Source of the DNA: Ligaoa zhengdingensis
GTDB taxonomy: Bacteria; Bacillota; Clostridia; Oscillospirales; Ruminococcaceae
Direction of reading: 5' to 3'
DNA length: 37,671 bases
NCBI RefSeq assembly: GCF_014384885.1
Contig: NZ_JACRST010000020.1
Coordinates: forward strand, 1-37,671
The position numbers were made by a program, and so were the translations under genes. A model generated the notes under the pieces. The model ran no database searches, had not been told where the DNA came from, and was given only the letters and a program-made list of their open reading frames with translations. Each line of letters starts with the position of its first letter. The first letter of the stretch is position 1. Shown in pieces: positions 16,986-25,646 of the stretch.

Positions 16986-19790
16986 TTATTCTCCGTCGGG
17001 TCGCGGGGCGCCGCCCCCAGCCGCGTCGGTGTTCATCTTCATTTCGATCCACTGCTGGCGGGTGATCAGAACCTGGCGCGGCTTGCTGCCCTCGAACGGG
17101 CCGACGATGCCGCGCTCCTCCATATCGTCCACCAGGCGCGCCGCGCGGGCATAGCCCAGCTTGAGCTTGCGCTGGAGCATCGAGGTGGAGCACTGGCCCA
17201 GCTCGATCACCACCTCGATGGCCTTCTCGAGCATGTCGTCGTTGGCGGCGAACCCGCCGCCCTCGTCGCCCTTACCTTTGCCCTTTTCAGCCACCGCCTG
17301 GCGCTCGATCTCGTCCATCACCGCCTGGTCGTACTCGCTGTTCTGCCCGTCCTTGATGAACTTGACCACCTTTTCCACCTCGCGGTCGCTGACATAGCAG
17401 CCCTGCACGCGGGTCGGCTTGGACGCACCCATCGGGAGGAACAGCATGTCGCCCCGGCCGAGCAGCTTCTCCGCGCCGCCGCCGTCGAGAATGGTGCGGC
17501 TGTCCACCTGGGAGGATACCGCGAACGCGATGCGGCTGGGGATGTTGGCCTTAATGACGCCGGTGATGACGTCCACCGACGGACGCTGGGTGGCGATCAC
17601 CAGGTGCATCCCCGCGGCGCGGGCCATCTGCGCCAGGCGGCAGATCGCGTCCTCCACCTCGTTGGGGGCCGCCATCATCAGGTCGGCCAGCTCGTCGATG
17701 ATGATGACGATTTCAGGCATGGGCGCGAGGTCGTTGTCCTCCCGCCGAGCCAGCTTGTTGTAGCTGGTGAGGTCGCGCACCGAATTTTCCGCAAAGGTCT
17801 TGTAGCGGTCGAGCATCTCCGAGACCGCCCAGTTCAGCGCGCCCGCCGCCTTGCGCGGATCGGTCACCACCGGCACCAGCAGGTGCGGGATGCCGTTGTA
17901 GACCCCCAGCTCCACCACCTTGGGGTCGATCATCAGCAGGCGCACCTCATCCGGGGTGGATTTGTAGAGCAGGCTGATGATAATGGAGTTGATGCACACC
18001 GATTTGCCCGAGCCGGTCGCGCCCGCGATCAGCACATGGGGCATCTTGGAGATGTCGGCGGTGGTGATGCTGCCGCTGATATCCTTGCCCAGCGCGACTG
18101 TCAGCTTGCTGCGCGCGTCTCGGAACGCGTCGGAATCGATCAGCTCGCGGATACCCACCATGCTGATCGTCTTGTTGGGCACCTCGATGCCCACCGCCGC
18201 CTTGTTGGGGATGGGCGCCTCGATGCGCACCCCGGCCGCCGCGAGGTTGAGCGCGATGTCGTCCGCCAGGCCGGTGATCTTGCTGATCTTCACCCCGGCC
18301 GACGGCTGTAACTCGTAGCGGGTCACCGCGGGGCCGCGGCAGATATCGATGATGCGGGTTTGTACCCCGAAGCTGTTGAGGGTGTCCACCAGGCGCTGGG
18401 CGTTCGCCTTGAGCTCCTCGGGCACGTCCTCGCCCCGGTCGGCCTGCGTCTCCTTGAGCAGGCTCACCGGCGGATAGATATAGGCCTTGAAGTCCTCCCG
18501 GCCGTCGTTTTCGGTGAACTTTGCCTGGAACATGCCGTCCACGTGGGTCGGGTCCTCCGCGATGGGCGCGGGCTTGTCCCCGTCCACTTCCGCCAGGGCG
18601 CGCCGCAGCATCGCCTGGGCGTCGTCCATCGGCTCGGGCGGCAGGGAATTCATCTGCTCCACCGGGAGCTCGTCCATGCACAGTACACGGCGTGGCTCCC
18701 CCTCGGGCTGCGGCTCAGGCGGTGCATCCGGCCCGAACTCGCGGTCGATGCGCGCAGCGAGATCCGGGTCGAAGTGGAACTTTCCGTCCTTGGTGGCGCA
18801 GGGGGATACGGCCGCGTCCGCGCCATCTTCCCCCGCCTGGGAGGCGCCGATCCCGCCGAGCTCCGCATCCTCGTCGGATATGTACACGGGCTTGAAGGCG
18901 TTGGCCTCCAGCCCCATCGCCTTGTTTACCAGGTCGTCGATGCCGAATTTTTCACCCTTGGCCGCACGCTTGGCTCCGTTTGGCTTCCCTTGCGCCGGCG
19001 TTTCGCTGTCCGCGCCCAGCAGCTTGTCGCGCGAGAGCTTGATGCTGTCGGTATACTCCATCGTCGCCTTGGGCGCGTGCACCGGGTGCTGGGGCAGCGG
19101 CTCCTCGTCGAGCGGCACGTCGATATCGAACCGCGCGCCCGCCGTATTTCCCCCGCGCCGCTCCTCAGCGCGCTCTATGTAGGCTTCCTCGATCTTCTTC
19201 ACCGGCTTGTAAGCGGTCTTCATGAACTCGTGCAGGGTGGTGCCGGTGATAATCATCAGAAACACGAAGATCAGCAGGACGATCGTGATGCGTGCGCCGG
19301 TCGAACCGAACAGCGCGACAAACGGCACCCCGATCAGCCCGGCCGCGAGGCCGCCACCGCGGAAGGCTTTGCCGCCGTCGTACAGCTCGGTGATGCCCGA
19401 CCACAAGCCGCCGGGGGAGAACTGCTCCCCCAGGGCGAAGGCGTGGGTGACAGCGCACAGCAGCACGATCAGGCCGGCGGTCTGCCACAGCTTGTGTTTA
19501 ACATTGCACTTGTCCATGCTGGCCAGCACCCCGATGCAGATGAGCGCGGCCGGCCACACAAAGGCGCACCAGCCGAACAGGCCGAACATGGCGTTGTGCA
19601 GGAAGGTCCAGAAATTCTGCCCCTCAAAGCAGCAGACAGCCAGCAGGAAGAGCCCCACGGCAAACAGGCACAGCGCGCCGAGCTGTCGATGCCAGCGCTC
19701 CTGTGCCTCCTGCCGTGCCTTTTCTTCCGCCGTCTGGCGGCTGCTTGTCTTGCGTTTGGCGGTTGTGCCGCCGTTCTTTCTTGCTGCCAT
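16986..19790 (-). CDS. ftsK: FtsK/SpoIIIE DNA translocase
   Basis: 934 residues from the ATG at 19790 (MAARKNGGTTAKRK), the family-like start with GAGG upstream; the frame stays open further 5' only because it overlaps ylzJ and tepA. Residues about 38-175 hold four hydrophobic helices (FtsK_4TM), followed by a charged variable linker (about 200-440). Then comes the motor: the alpha domain, Walker A GATGSGKS (about 590) and Walker B VIIIDELADLMM. The C-terminal gamma winged helix (EKAIEVVIELGQCSTSMLQR to RGIVGPFEGSKPRQVL) reads the KOPS/SRS sequences. Role: pumps chromosomal DNA through the septum during division or sporulation. Gene order tepA-ylzJ-ftsK is the Firmicute spoIIIE neighbourhood, so a spoIIIE-like role is likely. 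Confidence 0.95.
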   Translation of the reverse strand: MAARKNGGTTAKRKTSSRQTAEEKARQEAQERWHRQLGALCLFAVGLFLLAVCCFEGQNFWTFLHNAMFGLFGWCAFVWPAALICIGVLASMDKCNVKHKLWQTAGLIVLLCAVTHAFALGEQFSPGGLWSGITELYDGGKAFRGGGLAAGLIGVPFVALFGSTGARITIVLLIFVFLMIITGTTLHEFMKTAYKPVKKIEEAYIERAEERRGGNTAGARFDIDVPLDEEPLPQHPVHAPKATMEYTDSIKLSRDKLLGADSETPAQGKPNGAKRAAKGEKFGIDDLVNKAMGLEANAFKPVYISDEDAELGGIGASQAGEDGADAAVSPCATKDGKFHFDPDLAARIDREFGPDAPPEPQPEGEPRRVLCMDELPVEQMNSLPPEPMDDAQAMLRRALAEVDGDKPAPIAEDPTHVDGMFQAKFTENDGREDFKAYIYPPVSLLKETQADRGEDVPEELKANAQRLVDTLNSFGVQTRIIDICRGPAVTRYELQPSAGVKISKITGLADDIALNLAAAGVRIEAPIPNKAAVGIEVPNKTISMVGIRELIDSDAFRDARSKLTVALGKDISGSITTADISKMPHVLIAGATGSGKSVCINSIIISLLYKSTPDEVRLLMIDPKVVELGVYNGIPHLLVPVVTDPRKAAGALNWAVSEMLDRYKTFAENSVRDLTSYNKLARREDNDLAPMPEIVIIIDELADLMMAAPNEVEDAICRLAQMARAAGMHLVIATQRPSVDVITGVIKANIPSRIAFAVSSQVDSRTILDGGGAEKLLGRGDMLFLPMGASKPTRVQGCYVSDREVEKVVKFIKDGQNSEYDQAVMDEIERQAVAEKGKGKGDEGGGFAANDDMLEKAIEVVIELGQCSTSMLQRKLKLGYARAARLVDDMEERGIVGPFEGSKPRQVLITRQQWIEMKMNTDAAGGGAPRPDGE

Positions 19791-19831
19791 AGAAAACCTC
19801 GTTTCGCCGCGCCCTGCGGCGCGGTCCTCTG

Positions 19832-20032
19832 TTAACCCCGGTAGGATTGGCCGGGGGCGTATTTTTCGTTGAGATACATCGCGGGGTCGGTGGAGATCAC
19901 GCGGCTGATCTGTAGCCCATCTTTGCTGCGGATTCCCTCGAGATAGGAACCGTTCAGGTTTACCAGCTCGGTCTTGGGCGGCTGGGCCGGAAAAATTTGA
20001 TCCGCGGGCACAATGCTGTGGATCACCGTCAT
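19832..20032 (-). CDS. ylzJ: YlzJ-like small protein
   Basis: 66 residues. MTVIHSIVPADQIFP opens the protein and SRVISTDPAMYLNEKYAPGQ closes it, matching the YlzJ family of small proteins encoded between tepA and spoIIIE in Bacillus and Clostridia. GGAGGGGGGAG precedes the ATG, and the start overlaps the tepA stop by 4 bases (ATGA). It ends 41 bases before ftsK. Function is unknown; the conserved position suggests a link to the translocase or the protease. Confidence 0.85.
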   Translation of the reverse strand: MTVIHSIVPADQIFPAQPPKTELVNLNGSYLEGIRSKDGLQISRVISTDPAMYLNEKYAPGQSYRG

Positions 20033-20820
20033 GTCGCGTCTCCCCCCTCCGGCTGCTGCGCCTTGTCCTCATCGGGCTTTGCCTGTTTCTCTTCGATCAG
20101 CTCGTACAGCTTTTCGATCACGCGGGACAGACCGCCCAGCTCGTCGATCAGGCCCTCCTTCACGGCGGCCTCGCCGTCGAGCACCGTTCCCACATCCATC
20201 ACCATCTCGCCGGTCTGCATCATCAGCTCGCGGAACCGCTCCGGGGTGATGTTGGAGTTGTCGGTGACAAAGCGCACGATGCGCTCCTGCATCTTGTCAA
20301 AATAGGAGAGTGTCTGCGGCACGCCCAGCACCAGGCCGTTCATCCGCACCGGATGGATGGTCATGGTGGCGGAGGGCGCGATGAGGGAGTATTTAGCGCT
20401 CACCGCCAACGGCACGCCGATGGAATGGCCGCCGCCGAGCACCAGCGACACGGTCGGCTTTTTCATCCCCGCGATCAGCTCGGCGATGGCGAGGCCCGCC
20501 TCCACATCGCCGCCCACCGTATTCAGGATGATGACCAGACCCTCGATGTCCGGGTCCTGCTCGATAGCCACCAACTGTGGGATGACATGCTCGTATTTTG
20601 TCGTCTTGTTCTGGGCGGGCAGAATAAAATGCCCCTCGATCTGCCCAATGATGGTCAGGCAGTGGATGACATGCTTGCCCTTGGTTCCGGTGATCGATCC
20701 GGTTTCAACAATTTGGTTCTGCTGGCGCTCCCCAGCGGTCTCCTGTTCGTCGTCGCCGTGGTCCTGCTCCTGCCGGGCAGCGGTATGCTCGCGTTCTTCC
20801 TGCGCTTGTTTGTGATTCAT
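20029..20820 (-). CDS. tepA: TepA/ClpP-like serine protease family protein
   Basis: 263 residues from the ATG at 20820 (MNHKQAQEE), which has AGAGGAAG upstream; the frame extends 32 codons further 5' without a good site. The first about 45 residues are a charged, Glu/Gln-rich leader. The ClpP/crotonase-like core runs from HVIHCLTIIGQIEGH. It has IEGLVIILNTVGGDVEAGLAIAE (substrate-binding glycines) and LGGGHSIGVPLAVSA, where the GHSIG serine is the likely nucleophile, then MTIHPVRMNG. This matches the tepA (ymfB) family reported as translocation-enhancing protein in Bacillus. First gene of the six-gene operon down to 13832. Confidence 0.88.
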   Translation of the reverse strand: MNHKQAQEEREHTAARQEQDHGDDEQETAGERQQNQIVETGSITGTKGKHVIHCLTIIGQIEGHFILPAQNKTTKYEHVIPQLVAIEQDPDIEGLVIILNTVGGDVEAGLAIAELIAGMKKPTVSLVLGGGHSIGVPLAVSAKYSLIAPSATMTIHPVRMNGLVLGVPQTLSYFDKMQERIVRFVTDNSNITPERFRELMMQTGEMVMDVGTVLDGEAAVKEGLIDELGGLSRVIEKLYELIEEKQAKPDEDKAQQPEGGDAT

Positions 20821-20982
20821 CGTATCTTCCTCTCTATCCGGGAATGATTGGCTCGCGCGGTTTGAAAAGCTCCGCAATCCAAACGCACGTGATTTATTGT
20901 TCACAAAAGCGCGCAAAATATGATTTTGTCGGACGGCAATCCGGCCGCATCCCGAATATCCGTTCGCAGCAGGTACCTATTC

Positions 20983-21011
20983 ATTATAGCGATATTTTGA
21001 ATTTTTCGCAA
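20983..21011 (-). promoter_or_regulatory. Promoter of the tepA-ylzJ-ftsK operon
   Basis: On the minus strand TTGCGA (21011-21006) is separated by 17 bases from a perfect TATAAT (20988-20983). The leader to the tepA ATG would be about 155 bases. Confidence 0.6.
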
Positions 21012-21026
21012 CGCCGCATTTTCGAC

Positions 21027-21047
21027 AGGGGGCGCAAAGCGCCCCCT
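21027..21047. terminator. Short hairpin downstream of the beta-helix surface gene
   Basis: AGGGGGCGC and GCGCCCCCT pair perfectly around AAA, 45 bases past the stop of the surface protein gene. No clear T-run follows on the minus strand, so termination is only possible. Confidence 0.4.
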
Positions 21048-21091
21048 CCACTGCATGGAGAGGGCGCCGCTGCTGTCAATTTCATTTGGAA

Positions 21092-23836
21092 TTACTGTCT
21101 GCGCCGCAGCACGATGCAGGCGATGATGCCGGAGAGGGCCGCCGCCGCGACGGTGATGCCGATGACCGCAACCAGCGGGGACATCTTCTTGTCCTCCGGT
21201 TCGGGCTCCTCAGGCTCGGTGTCCGTCGGAACATCCGGGCCGAGCTCCTCCTCGCTGCTCTCCTTCTCTTCCTCGGAGGAGGACTGGCTCGAGCTTTCCT
21301 CCTCGGACGACGATGAGCTGGAGCTGCTGGACGGCGTCACAGGCGCCGTCGGCTGCGAGCTGGAGGGCAGCACGCTGCCGCTCCATGTGGGGGTGGACGA
21401 GGAGGGCTTGGAGCTGCTCGAACTCGAGCTGCTGGAGCTGCCTCCGTCCTTGTAGAGCTTGGTGAGCTCGGTCAGGCTGTAGCTGATCCGGCTGGCCGGT
21501 ACCGACTTGACATTCTTGCCGTAGATGGTAATGTCCTTCCCCTTTTCCGGCTCGATGATCAGCGTGACCTTCCTGCCCTTGAGCTCCTCGAGAATCGAGG
21601 CGGGCATGTTGTCGTACTGCCCTGCCTTGACATAGATGGTGTCGCCGCTGTCCGCCTCCTTGACGCGTTCGAGTACATCCGACCAGAACTCATATTCGTA
21701 ATCGCGCTCGTTGGAACCGCCGCTAGAGCTGCTGCGCTTGAGCGTGACGTAGATTTTCACCTCTTTGGTGTCGGGGTTGAGGGTCACATGGCTGGGCAAA
21801 TCCTGGATTGTGCCAGTGATCGTCTGACGCGAAGTGCTGCTCGAGCGGTATTTGCTAGAATCCCACTTGACCGCACATTCAATCGTGTTGCCGCTTTCGC
21901 CGTCCAGCACAATCTTCACTTTGGCCGGAAGGCCCAGGGACGTGAAGGAGGCGCCGACGCGCTTGCCGGTGATCGAGGCGGGTTGCTGCACCACGCCGAT
22001 GTTGTTCTCCACCTTCACCCTGACCGTGGCGTCCTTGAGGGTGTAGGCGCTGCCGTCCTTCAGCTTGACATAGACCGAGCGCTCGCCCGCCTCGGTGTTC
22101 TGCTTACCGCTGATGGTGATCCCAGTATCCGAAATGGTCACACGGTCGGCCGGAACCTGCACGCCGCCGAAAGCCACATAATCGACCGCATTTTTGAAAT
22201 CCGCGCCGCCGTTGTGGGAGATGACGATGTCCTTGCCGTAACGAACCGAGGCCGGCGGGGTCAGCGCCACTTCGCGGACGATTCGGATGGTGACCTCGTT
22301 GCTCTTCTTTTCTATGCCGTTGAAGGTGGCGACCGCGCTCACCTTGACGGCGGTTTTGTCTTTGCCGATCGTGAGCGAATGCTCGTTGGCCGCCGTCTGC
22401 ACGCCGTCGACGGTGTAGACCACCGAGACGGCCGAATCCGCGCTGTGCAGGGTGCAGCCGTTGGTCAAACCTACCGCTGCGCCCTCAGCGTACAGCTTGT
22501 GCAGGTCAAAAACGATGGATTCCTGCCCATCCGGGATGGTAGCCGCCTGGTCAACCAGCACAAAGTCGGTGAGACTGCACTTGCAGGTCTGCTCCACCGT
22601 TGCGGTGGCGTTGCCGTCGCTCGTCACATTGATCGTGGCCGGATAGCTGTTGCCCGCCGCATCGGTGATGTTGAGATTTTGGGAGCCCTCAGGCAGGTAG
22701 AGGGTGATGCTGCCGCTGCCGCCGGTGGAGTATTCGGAACCGTTCACCGAGACTGTGGTGTTGGCGGGCAGTCCATCGACGACCGCTTTGTAATAGTCCA
22801 CGCCTGCGACGCTGTAGCTGCCGCCCTCCAGCACGAAGCGGGCCGGCATCAGACCGGCATTTTTGAGCGTCAGCTTGCCGCCGTTCTGCAATTTGGTGAT
22901 CCCGAGCGTGCCGGCATTGACCGCCAGCTCGCCGCCCTTGACGATGGTGATACCGGACGCCTTGGCGTCCCCGCCGTTCCAGACGGCCTTGCCGCCCGTC
23001 ACGGTCAGGCTGTCCATGCCACCGTTGATGGTTGCGGTGCCGCCGCGCACGACGGCGCTCTTGCCGACTGCTCCGACCGTGGTCGTGCCTCCCTTGGTCT
23101 CCAGCGAGCCCGCAGTTCCGCTGACCGTGGCTGTGCCGGCCTCAACAAGCAGTTTACCCGAGACATTTCCCGTGACATTGGCCGTGCCGCTTTTCACCGT
23201 GAGGTTGTTGCTCAGGCCGCCCTTTGCAGTCAAAGTGGCGTTGGCATTCACCGTGACCGATCCAGTCACCGCGCCCGAATTCGCCGAGAGGCTTCCGCCC
23301 GCAAGCGCCAGCGTCCCACAGGAGATTGCGCTCACGCCGCCCGCGCCCGCGCTTGCAGCAAGGCTGCCGCCGCCCGCAGCTGTGTTCTGTACCGTCAGGG
23401 TGGCCGCGCCGGCCGAAATCGCCGCCGCACCCGCGCCGCCGGTGAGGCTGTTGGCCCCGCTCAGGGTGAGGCTGACCGCGCTGCCGTCGGCAACCGAAAG
23501 CGCCGGTGCGGCCGACGGGGCCGCAGGCGCGATGGAAACATTCTGAAGGGTGATCGCCGCAGTCAGTCCGCCGCCCACACTGATGGTGTTGGCGGTGGAG
23601 CTGCCGGTGATCACAATTGGGGTGCTGTTCAGAAACGGGGCGGTTTTTGTCCGGTCCGCGCCGTATGTAACTGTGAGATAACCCGGGGTTTCTGCCGCGC
23701 TGACGACAATGCTGCCGTCAGCGATCGAGACCGATTTGGGCAAGGCCGTTTCCTCCGCGAAAACAACGGCCGTTCCAAATGTGGAGAATACCAACAATGC
23801 ACTCAGCAAGAGGGAAAAGATTTGTTTTAGTTTCAT
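21092..23836 (-). CDS. Large beta-helix surface protein with Ser/Glu linker and C-terminal membrane anchor
   Basis: 914 residues from the ATG at 23836 (MKLKQIFSLLLSALLVF), which has AAGGAAGG upstream and a clear signal peptide; the frame opens 25 codons earlier without such a signal. Residues about 40-355 are short Gly/Thr/Val-rich repeats (VADGSAVSLTLSGANSLTGG, GTATVSGTAGSLETKGG) typical of a right-handed beta-helix, resembling the carbohydrate-binding Cthe_2159-type family. Ig-like domains follow (about 440-690). Residues about 710-797 are the display module shared with the other surface proteins (EFWSDVLERVKEADSGDTI then MPASILEELKGRKVTLIIEP). Then comes a Ser/Glu/Pro-rich wall-spanning linker, a membrane helix and RRRQ. 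It lacks NPETG. Likely a glycan-binding or adhesive cell-surface protein; ligand unknown. Confidence 0.85.
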   Translation of the reverse strand: MKLKQIFSLLLSALLVFSTFGTAVVFAEETALPKSVSIADGSIVVSAAETPGYLTVTYGADRTKTAPFLNSTPIVITGSSTANTISVGGGLTAAITLQNVSIAPAAPSAAPALSVADGSAVSLTLSGANSLTGGAGAAAISAGAATLTVQNTAAGGGSLAASAGAGGVSAISCGTLALAGGSLSANSGAVTGSVTVNANATLTAKGGLSNNLTVKSGTANVTGNVSGKLLVEAGTATVSGTAGSLETKGGTTTVGAVGKSAVVRGGTATINGGMDSLTVTGGKAVWNGGDAKASGITIVKGGELAVNAGTLGITKLQNGGKLTLKNAGLMPARFVLEGGSYSVAGVDYYKAVVDGLPANTTVSVNGSEYSTGGSGSITLYLPEGSQNLNITDAAGNSYPATINVTSDGNATATVEQTCKCSLTDFVLVDQAATIPDGQESIVFDLHKLYAEGAAVGLTNGCTLHSADSAVSVVYTVDGVQTAANEHSLTIGKDKTAVKVSAVATFNGIEKKSNEVTIRIVREVALTPPASVRYGKDIVISHNGGADFKNAVDYVAFGGVQVPADRVTISDTGITISGKQNTEAGERSVYVKLKDGSAYTLKDATVRVKVENNIGVVQQPASITGKRVGASFTSLGLPAKVKIVLDGESGNTIECAVKWDSSKYRSSSTSRQTITGTIQDLPSHVTLNPDTKEVKIYVTLKRSSSSGGSNERDYEYEFWSDVLERVKEADSGDTIYVKAGQYDNMPASILEELKGRKVTLIIEPEKGKDITIYGKNVKSVPASRISYSLTELTKLYKDGGSSSSSSSSSSKPSSSTPTWSGSVLPSSSQPTAPVTPSSSSSSSSSEEESSSQSSSEEEKESSEEELGPDVPTDTEPEEPEPEDKKMSPLVAVIGITVAAAALSGIIACIVLRRRQ
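21260..21440. repeat. Low-complexity Ser/Glu linker DNA
   Basis: Runs of serine and glutamate codons give simple-sequence DNA such as repeated GAGCTGCTGGAG. Runs of up to nine serines occur in the product. The tract could vary in length by slippage. Confidence 0.6.
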
Positions 23837-24294
23837 CCTTGCCACCTTCCTTTCCAATCCAGAAAAAGATAGAAATAGTTCGACTTTACTATACCATATT
23901 GTGCTGCACAAAGCGAGGGGATTGCCAAATTATTTACATATTATTAGTAATCTGTTTTCCGTGTTTTGTTGCATCCGCCGGTAAAAATTTCTTTCTGACC
24001 GGGGTTGGCAGGCTATTTCGCAGGCGCGCCTATTATATATAAGGTATGTCTCCGCCCGCGCCTTCGCCCCTTTTCGTCGAAGGGGCGAAGGCGCCATTTG
24101 ATATAATACCCAGAAATATGTCACAATATCTGTATGTTATTGTTATATTTTTCCACAAACGCCCGCTTAAAAATTTGGCTGTCTTGACGAATTATCAATG
24201 CATAGATATTCATTTTTGTTGCTATTTCCTCACAATTCAAAGATTTTTTTTAAAAAAACGGCTTATTTATGCGCTTTATGGGATTTATAAAAAT
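23837..24294. other. AT-rich divergent spacer
   Basis: Lies between the beta-helix surface gene (-) and the promoter of the 3D-domain gene (+). I see no gene. It holds the hairpin at 24058-24094 and a TATAAT-like sequence just after it. Confidence 0.6.
24058..24094. repeat. 15-bp perfect hairpin in divergent spacer
   Basis: GCGCCTTCGCCCCTT and its exact complement flank a 7-base loop. There is no T-run on either side, so it is not an obvious terminator. It may be a small palindromic repeat element. Confidence 0.6.
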
Positions 24295-24323
24295 TTGACA
24301 AATCAATTTGCTTTGAATATAAT
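24295..24323 (+). promoter_or_regulatory. Consensus sigma-A promoter of the 3D-domain gene
   Basis: Perfect TTGACA (24295-24300), 17-base spacer, perfect TATAAT (24318-24323). The transcript would start near 24330, giving a leader of about 150 bases. Confidence 0.85.
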
Positions 24324-24347
24324 GACAACTGCTCTGGTAAAAATAGA

Positions 24348-24458
24348 CTTAAGGCGGGCTGCGGTGGTTTTCCCAGGCCATCCTGCGGCCGGCAAAAGGC
24401 GGCCTGTCCTGCGGCCTCGCTTCGGGTGTGGAGCGGGCGAGGGCCCACCGGCCTTAAG
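24348..24458 (+). ncRNA. Candidate structured leader RNA (possible cis-regulator)
   Basis: CTTAAGGC (24348-24355) pairs with GCCTTAAG (24451-24458). Inside it CGGTGG (24362-24367) pairs with CCACCG (24445-24450), closing a domain with a six-base bulge. Within lie GGCCG/CGGCC (24387-24404) and CCTCGC/GCGAGG (24415-24442). TCCTGCGGCC occurs twice. The structure ends just before AAGGAG and the ATG. Cell-wall 3D/G5 genes are often under c-di-AMP riboswitches, but I do not see that motif's conserved 3' sequence, so the class is unassigned. Confidence 0.45.
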
Positions 24459-24482
24459 AACAAAAAACCAAAGGAGAACAAT

Positions 24483-25529
24483 ATGAGAACCATTCAGAAA
24501 TGGCTGCTCACGGTGCTGCGCCTTCTGCGATCCCGCGCATTTGCGGTATCCGGGTTGGCGGCACTGCTCTCGGTCACGGTCTACGCGACCTCCGCATCGA
24601 TCAACACCGTGTACATCCATGACGACGACCTCGAAGAGGCGATCCTCATTCGTACCTCCGAGGATGATATCAATGTGATCCTGGAGAATCAGGGGATCGA
24701 GGTCCGACCGGCTGATACTGTCGCGTTCACCGGATTTGAAAACCAGGTGGCCGAGGTCACCATCACGCGGGCGTTCCCGGTAAGCATCAACGCAGACGGC
24801 AAAACCCTCACGGTTCATACAACCGGCGGCACAGTGCGTGAAATTCTCTCTCAGGCGGATGTGGAGATCGACGATCAGGACTTGATCAATAAATCGCTCT
24901 CCACTTTTGTAGAACCCGACGACGAGATCGTCATTAACCGCGTGGAGTACCTCACCAGCCAGGTGGAAGAGGAAATCCCCTTCGAGGAAGAAATTCGCTA
25001 TACTCCCCTACTGCGCAACGGGCGCAGCGAAATCCTTCAGGCGGGGCGCACCGGCACCCTGGTCAAGACCTACATCGAGCGGACGGTGGACGGCGTGGTG
25101 GAGGAAGCCACACTGGACGGCGAAAATGTGGTGGAGGCTCCGGTCACCCAGATTTCTCTGGTGGGTGCGGACGTGCCGGTGAGCGACCTGAACCTGGGCT
25201 ACGAAATTGTGAACAACGTGCCCACCACCTATGAAAAGGTGATTAAGGGCGCGCGCGCCACCGGCTACAGCGCTGGCAGCCGCGCGCGCGGCGCCTCGGG
25301 CAACCGCCTGGAGTACGGCCATGTGGCCGTCAACCCCAAGGTGATCCCTTACAACTCTCTGCTGTATATCACCTCGGAGGACGGCAGCTTTGTGTACGGC
25401 TACGCGATCGCGTCCGACACCGGCATCGCCCTGATGGACGGCCGGATCGATGTGGATCTCTACTACGAGACCTACCGCGAAAGCGAGCTCAACGGCGTAA
25501 AAAATGTCAATATTTACGTTTTGGATTGA
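24483..25529 (+). CDS. YabE-like cell-wall protein (DUF348, G5 and 3D domains), resuscitation-promoting-factor-like
   Basis: 348 residues from the ATG at 24483, with AAGGAG seven bases upstream. Residues about 15-40 are a signal or anchor helix. Two DUF348 (ubiquitin-like) domains follow: TVYIHDDDLEEAILIRTSED to about 95, then PVSINADGKTLTVHTTGGTV to about 150. A G5 domain (about 155-240) contains EEEIPFEEEIRYTP and the end DGENVVEAPVTQI. The C-terminal 3D domain (about 258-348) has ARATGYSAGS, GHVAVNPKVIPYNSLLYI and the aspartates of ASDTGIALMDGRIDVDLYY. Family members (YabE, YocH, RpfB relatives) cleave or remodel peptidoglycan, the 3D fold being related to lytic transglycosylase MltA. The gene precedes the sortase gene, which has its own promoter. 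Confidence 0.92.
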   Translation: MRTIQKWLLTVLRLLRSRAFAVSGLAALLSVTVYATSASINTVYIHDDDLEEAILIRTSEDDINVILENQGIEVRPADTVAFTGFENQVAEVTITRAFPVSINADGKTLTVHTTGGTVREILSQADVEIDDQDLINKSLSTFVEPDDEIVINRVEYLTSQVEEEIPFEEEIRYTPLLRNGRSEILQAGRTGTLVKTYIERTVDGVVEEATLDGENVVEAPVTQISLVGADVPVSDLNLGYEIVNNVPTTYEKVIKGARATGYSAGSRARGASGNRLEYGHVAVNPKVIPYNSLLYITSEDGSFVYGYAIASDTGIALMDGRIDVDLYYETYRESELNGVKNVNIYVLD

Positions 25530-25540
25530 TGGCAAAATAA

Positions 25541-25570
25541 TTGCCAAATGCCACCTACATGTGCTATAAT
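25541..25570 (+). promoter_or_regulatory. Extended -10 promoter of the sortase gene
   Basis: TTGCCA (25541-25546), 18-base spacer, TATAAT (25565-25570) with upstream TG (TGCTATAAT). The sequence closely resembles the tRNA-Ser promoter at 26832-26860. Confidence 0.7.
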
Positions 25571-25646
25571 ATCCACTAGAAAAGGCGGCCTAGCCGTCTG
25601 TTGTCCAAAATAGCGACGATTTGGAAAACTATGGGAGGTTACGCAC

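Noticed and set aside
21788..23830. 680-codon open frame antisense to the beta-helix surface gene
   Set aside because: Shadow frame; the minus strand has a signal peptide, beta-helix repeats and a membrane anchor.
24348..24458. Leader as a known c-di-AMP (ydaO/yuaA) riboswitch
   Set aside because: The gene context fits, but I cannot find the conserved core sequences of that class, so only an unassigned structured leader is reported.
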